Assembly (NCBI GenBank): GCA_021779635.1
Contig: JAJYAH010000098.1
Span: 1-13,743, forward strand
Origin: Pseudomonadota bacterium
Lineage (GTDB): Bacteria > Pseudomonadota > Alphaproteobacteria > Rhizobiales > Xanthobacteraceae
Direction of reading: 5' to 3'
Length of the DNA: 13,743 nt
Below the pieces are notes generated by a model, which was not told where the DNA came from, made no database searches, and worked only from the letters and a program-made list of their open reading frames with translations. Positions 13,080 to 13,743 of the stretch are shown here, one piece after another (positions within the stretch are counted from its first letter, which is position 1; every line of letters begins with the position of its first letter). Both the position numbers and the translations under genes were made by a program.

Positions 13080-13743
13080 ATGAATAGAGGCGCGCTCGCG
13101 TTGCTGATCCATGGCGGGACCGAAAACTGGTCGCCGGAACGCTGGAAAGGCCGGTTCGACGAGATGTGCTGCGACCGGCGGGTCTTGCTGATGCCCGATG
13201 TGGCGTTCGATCCCGCCGAGGTCCACTATGCCGCGGTCTGGAAGCCGCGCCCCGGTGAGCTCGCGGCCTTTCCGAACCTGCGCGTGATCTTCAATCTGGG
13301 CGCCGGCGTCGACGCGCTGATGGCGGATTCCAGCCTGCCCAAAGTGCCGCTGGTTCGCGTCGCGGTCGGCGATCTCACCGATCGCATGACCGAATATGTC
13401 GTGCTTCATGTGCTGATGCATCATCGGCAGGAGCTTTATCTGCGCGAATGCCAGCGCGAGCAACGCTGGGCGCCGAGATTTCAATGGCCCGCTAGCGCGA
13501 TTTCCGTCGGCATCATGGGCCTTGGCACGCTGGGATCGAGCGCCGCCGAGGTGCTGCGGCGATTGGGCTTCCGCGTCTGTGGCTGGAGCAGAAGCCCCAG
13601 GCAGATCGACGGCATCGAATGCTTTCACGGCCAGTCGCAACTGCAGCCGTTTTTGCAGCGCACCGATATTCTGGTCTGTCTGTTGCCGCTCACTCCGGAT
13701 ACACGGCACATTTTGAATCGTGAATTGTTTGAAAAGCTCCATC
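13080..13743 (+). CDS. D-2-hydroxyacid dehydrogenase (GhrA-like), 3' end outside window
   Basis: NAD(P)-dependent 2-hydroxyacid dehydrogenase of the glyoxylate/hydroxypyruvate reductase A type; the first 221 residues are present. The substrate-domain motif VIFNLGAGVDAL is at 69-80, and the Rossmann motif VGIMGLGTLG at 143-152 gives G147-x-G149-x2-G152. ILVCLLPLTPDTRHILNRELFEKL at 197-220 matches the family region before the catalytic Arg. The catalytic Arg, Glu and His lie beyond the right edge. Full proteins are about 310 aa. ATG 13080 overlaps the stop of a 7-codon frame starting at 13060 (ATGA). There is no strong ribosome site. Divergent from the YCII-sigma operon with a 130-bp shared upstream region. 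Confidence 0.93.
   Translation, partial: MNRGALALLIHGGTENWSPERWKGRFDEMCCDRRVLLMPDVAFDPAEVHYAAVWKPRPGELAAFPNLRVIFNLGAGVDALMADSSLPKVPLVRVAVGDLTDRMTEYVVLHVLMHHRQELYLRECQREQRWAPRFQWPASAISVGIMGLGTLGSSAAEVLRRLGFRVCGWSRSPRQIDGIECFHGQSQLQPFLQRTDILVCLLPLTPDTRHILNRELFEKLH

Noticed and set aside
13060..13083. Seven-codon leader frame overlapping the dehydrogenase start
   Set aside because: It has no ribosome site and such short overlaps are common by chance; kept only as a remark.
1..13743. CRISPR arrays, tRNA/rRNA genes, transposases, phage genes
   Set aside because: I saw no regularly spaced repeats, no cloverleaf or rRNA segments, and no integrase or transposase motifs on either strand.

Overview
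The window looks like chromosomal DNA of an alphaproteobacterium of the Bradyrhizobium/Rhodopseudomonas group. It is GC-rich, carries a rhizobial-type tolQRAB cluster, a DUF2852 protein, an ECF42-type sigma factor with DGPF/YCII partners, and one copy of a palindromic element I recognise from Bradyrhizobium intergenic regions (starts GAGCATGATCCGGAAAAG, ends GATCATGCTC). This assignment comes from memory of those families, not from a search.

Layout. 1-1252 (-): N-terminal 417 residues of a membrane PAS-GGDEF protein that runs off the left edge. 1440-4986 (-): tolQ-tolR-tolA-tolB; pal does not follow tolB. 5296-6114 (-): a CysE-family acetyltransferase with several active-site residues replaced. 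6170-6209: a strong terminator. 6272-8021 (-): DUF2852 membrane protein, a TetR-family regulator, and a DGPF/YCII protein. 8128-8765: about 640 bases with no recognisable gene. 8766-9552 (+): a glycine-rich small membrane protein and an exported ClpP-like protein. 9552-9670: palindromic element plus a bidirectional terminator between convergent genes. 9748-12949 (-): DGPF/YCII protein, ECF42 sigma factor, DoxX-like protein, SRPBCC protein and VOC/PhnB-like protein. 13080-13743 (+): start of a D-2-hydroxyacid dehydrogenase, cut by the right edge.

Two regulatory circuits can be read from the sequence. First, the motif TGTCGG-N17-CGTC occurs three times, always on the minus strand and with exactly the same spacing: before the YCII-sigma pair (12976-13002), before doxX-SRPBCC-VOC (11226-11252), and before the second, detached YCII gene (8101-8127). 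It resembles what I remember of ECF42 promoters, so the sigma factor probably drives all three units. Second, the TetR protein has two matching 19-bp operators of form ATGTRAAW-N3-WTTTACAT: one over its own start codon (7560-7578), one at the promoter of the DUF2852 gene (6782-6800). Because tetR lies 43 bp downstream of the sigma-driven YCII gene, the two circuits may be linked.
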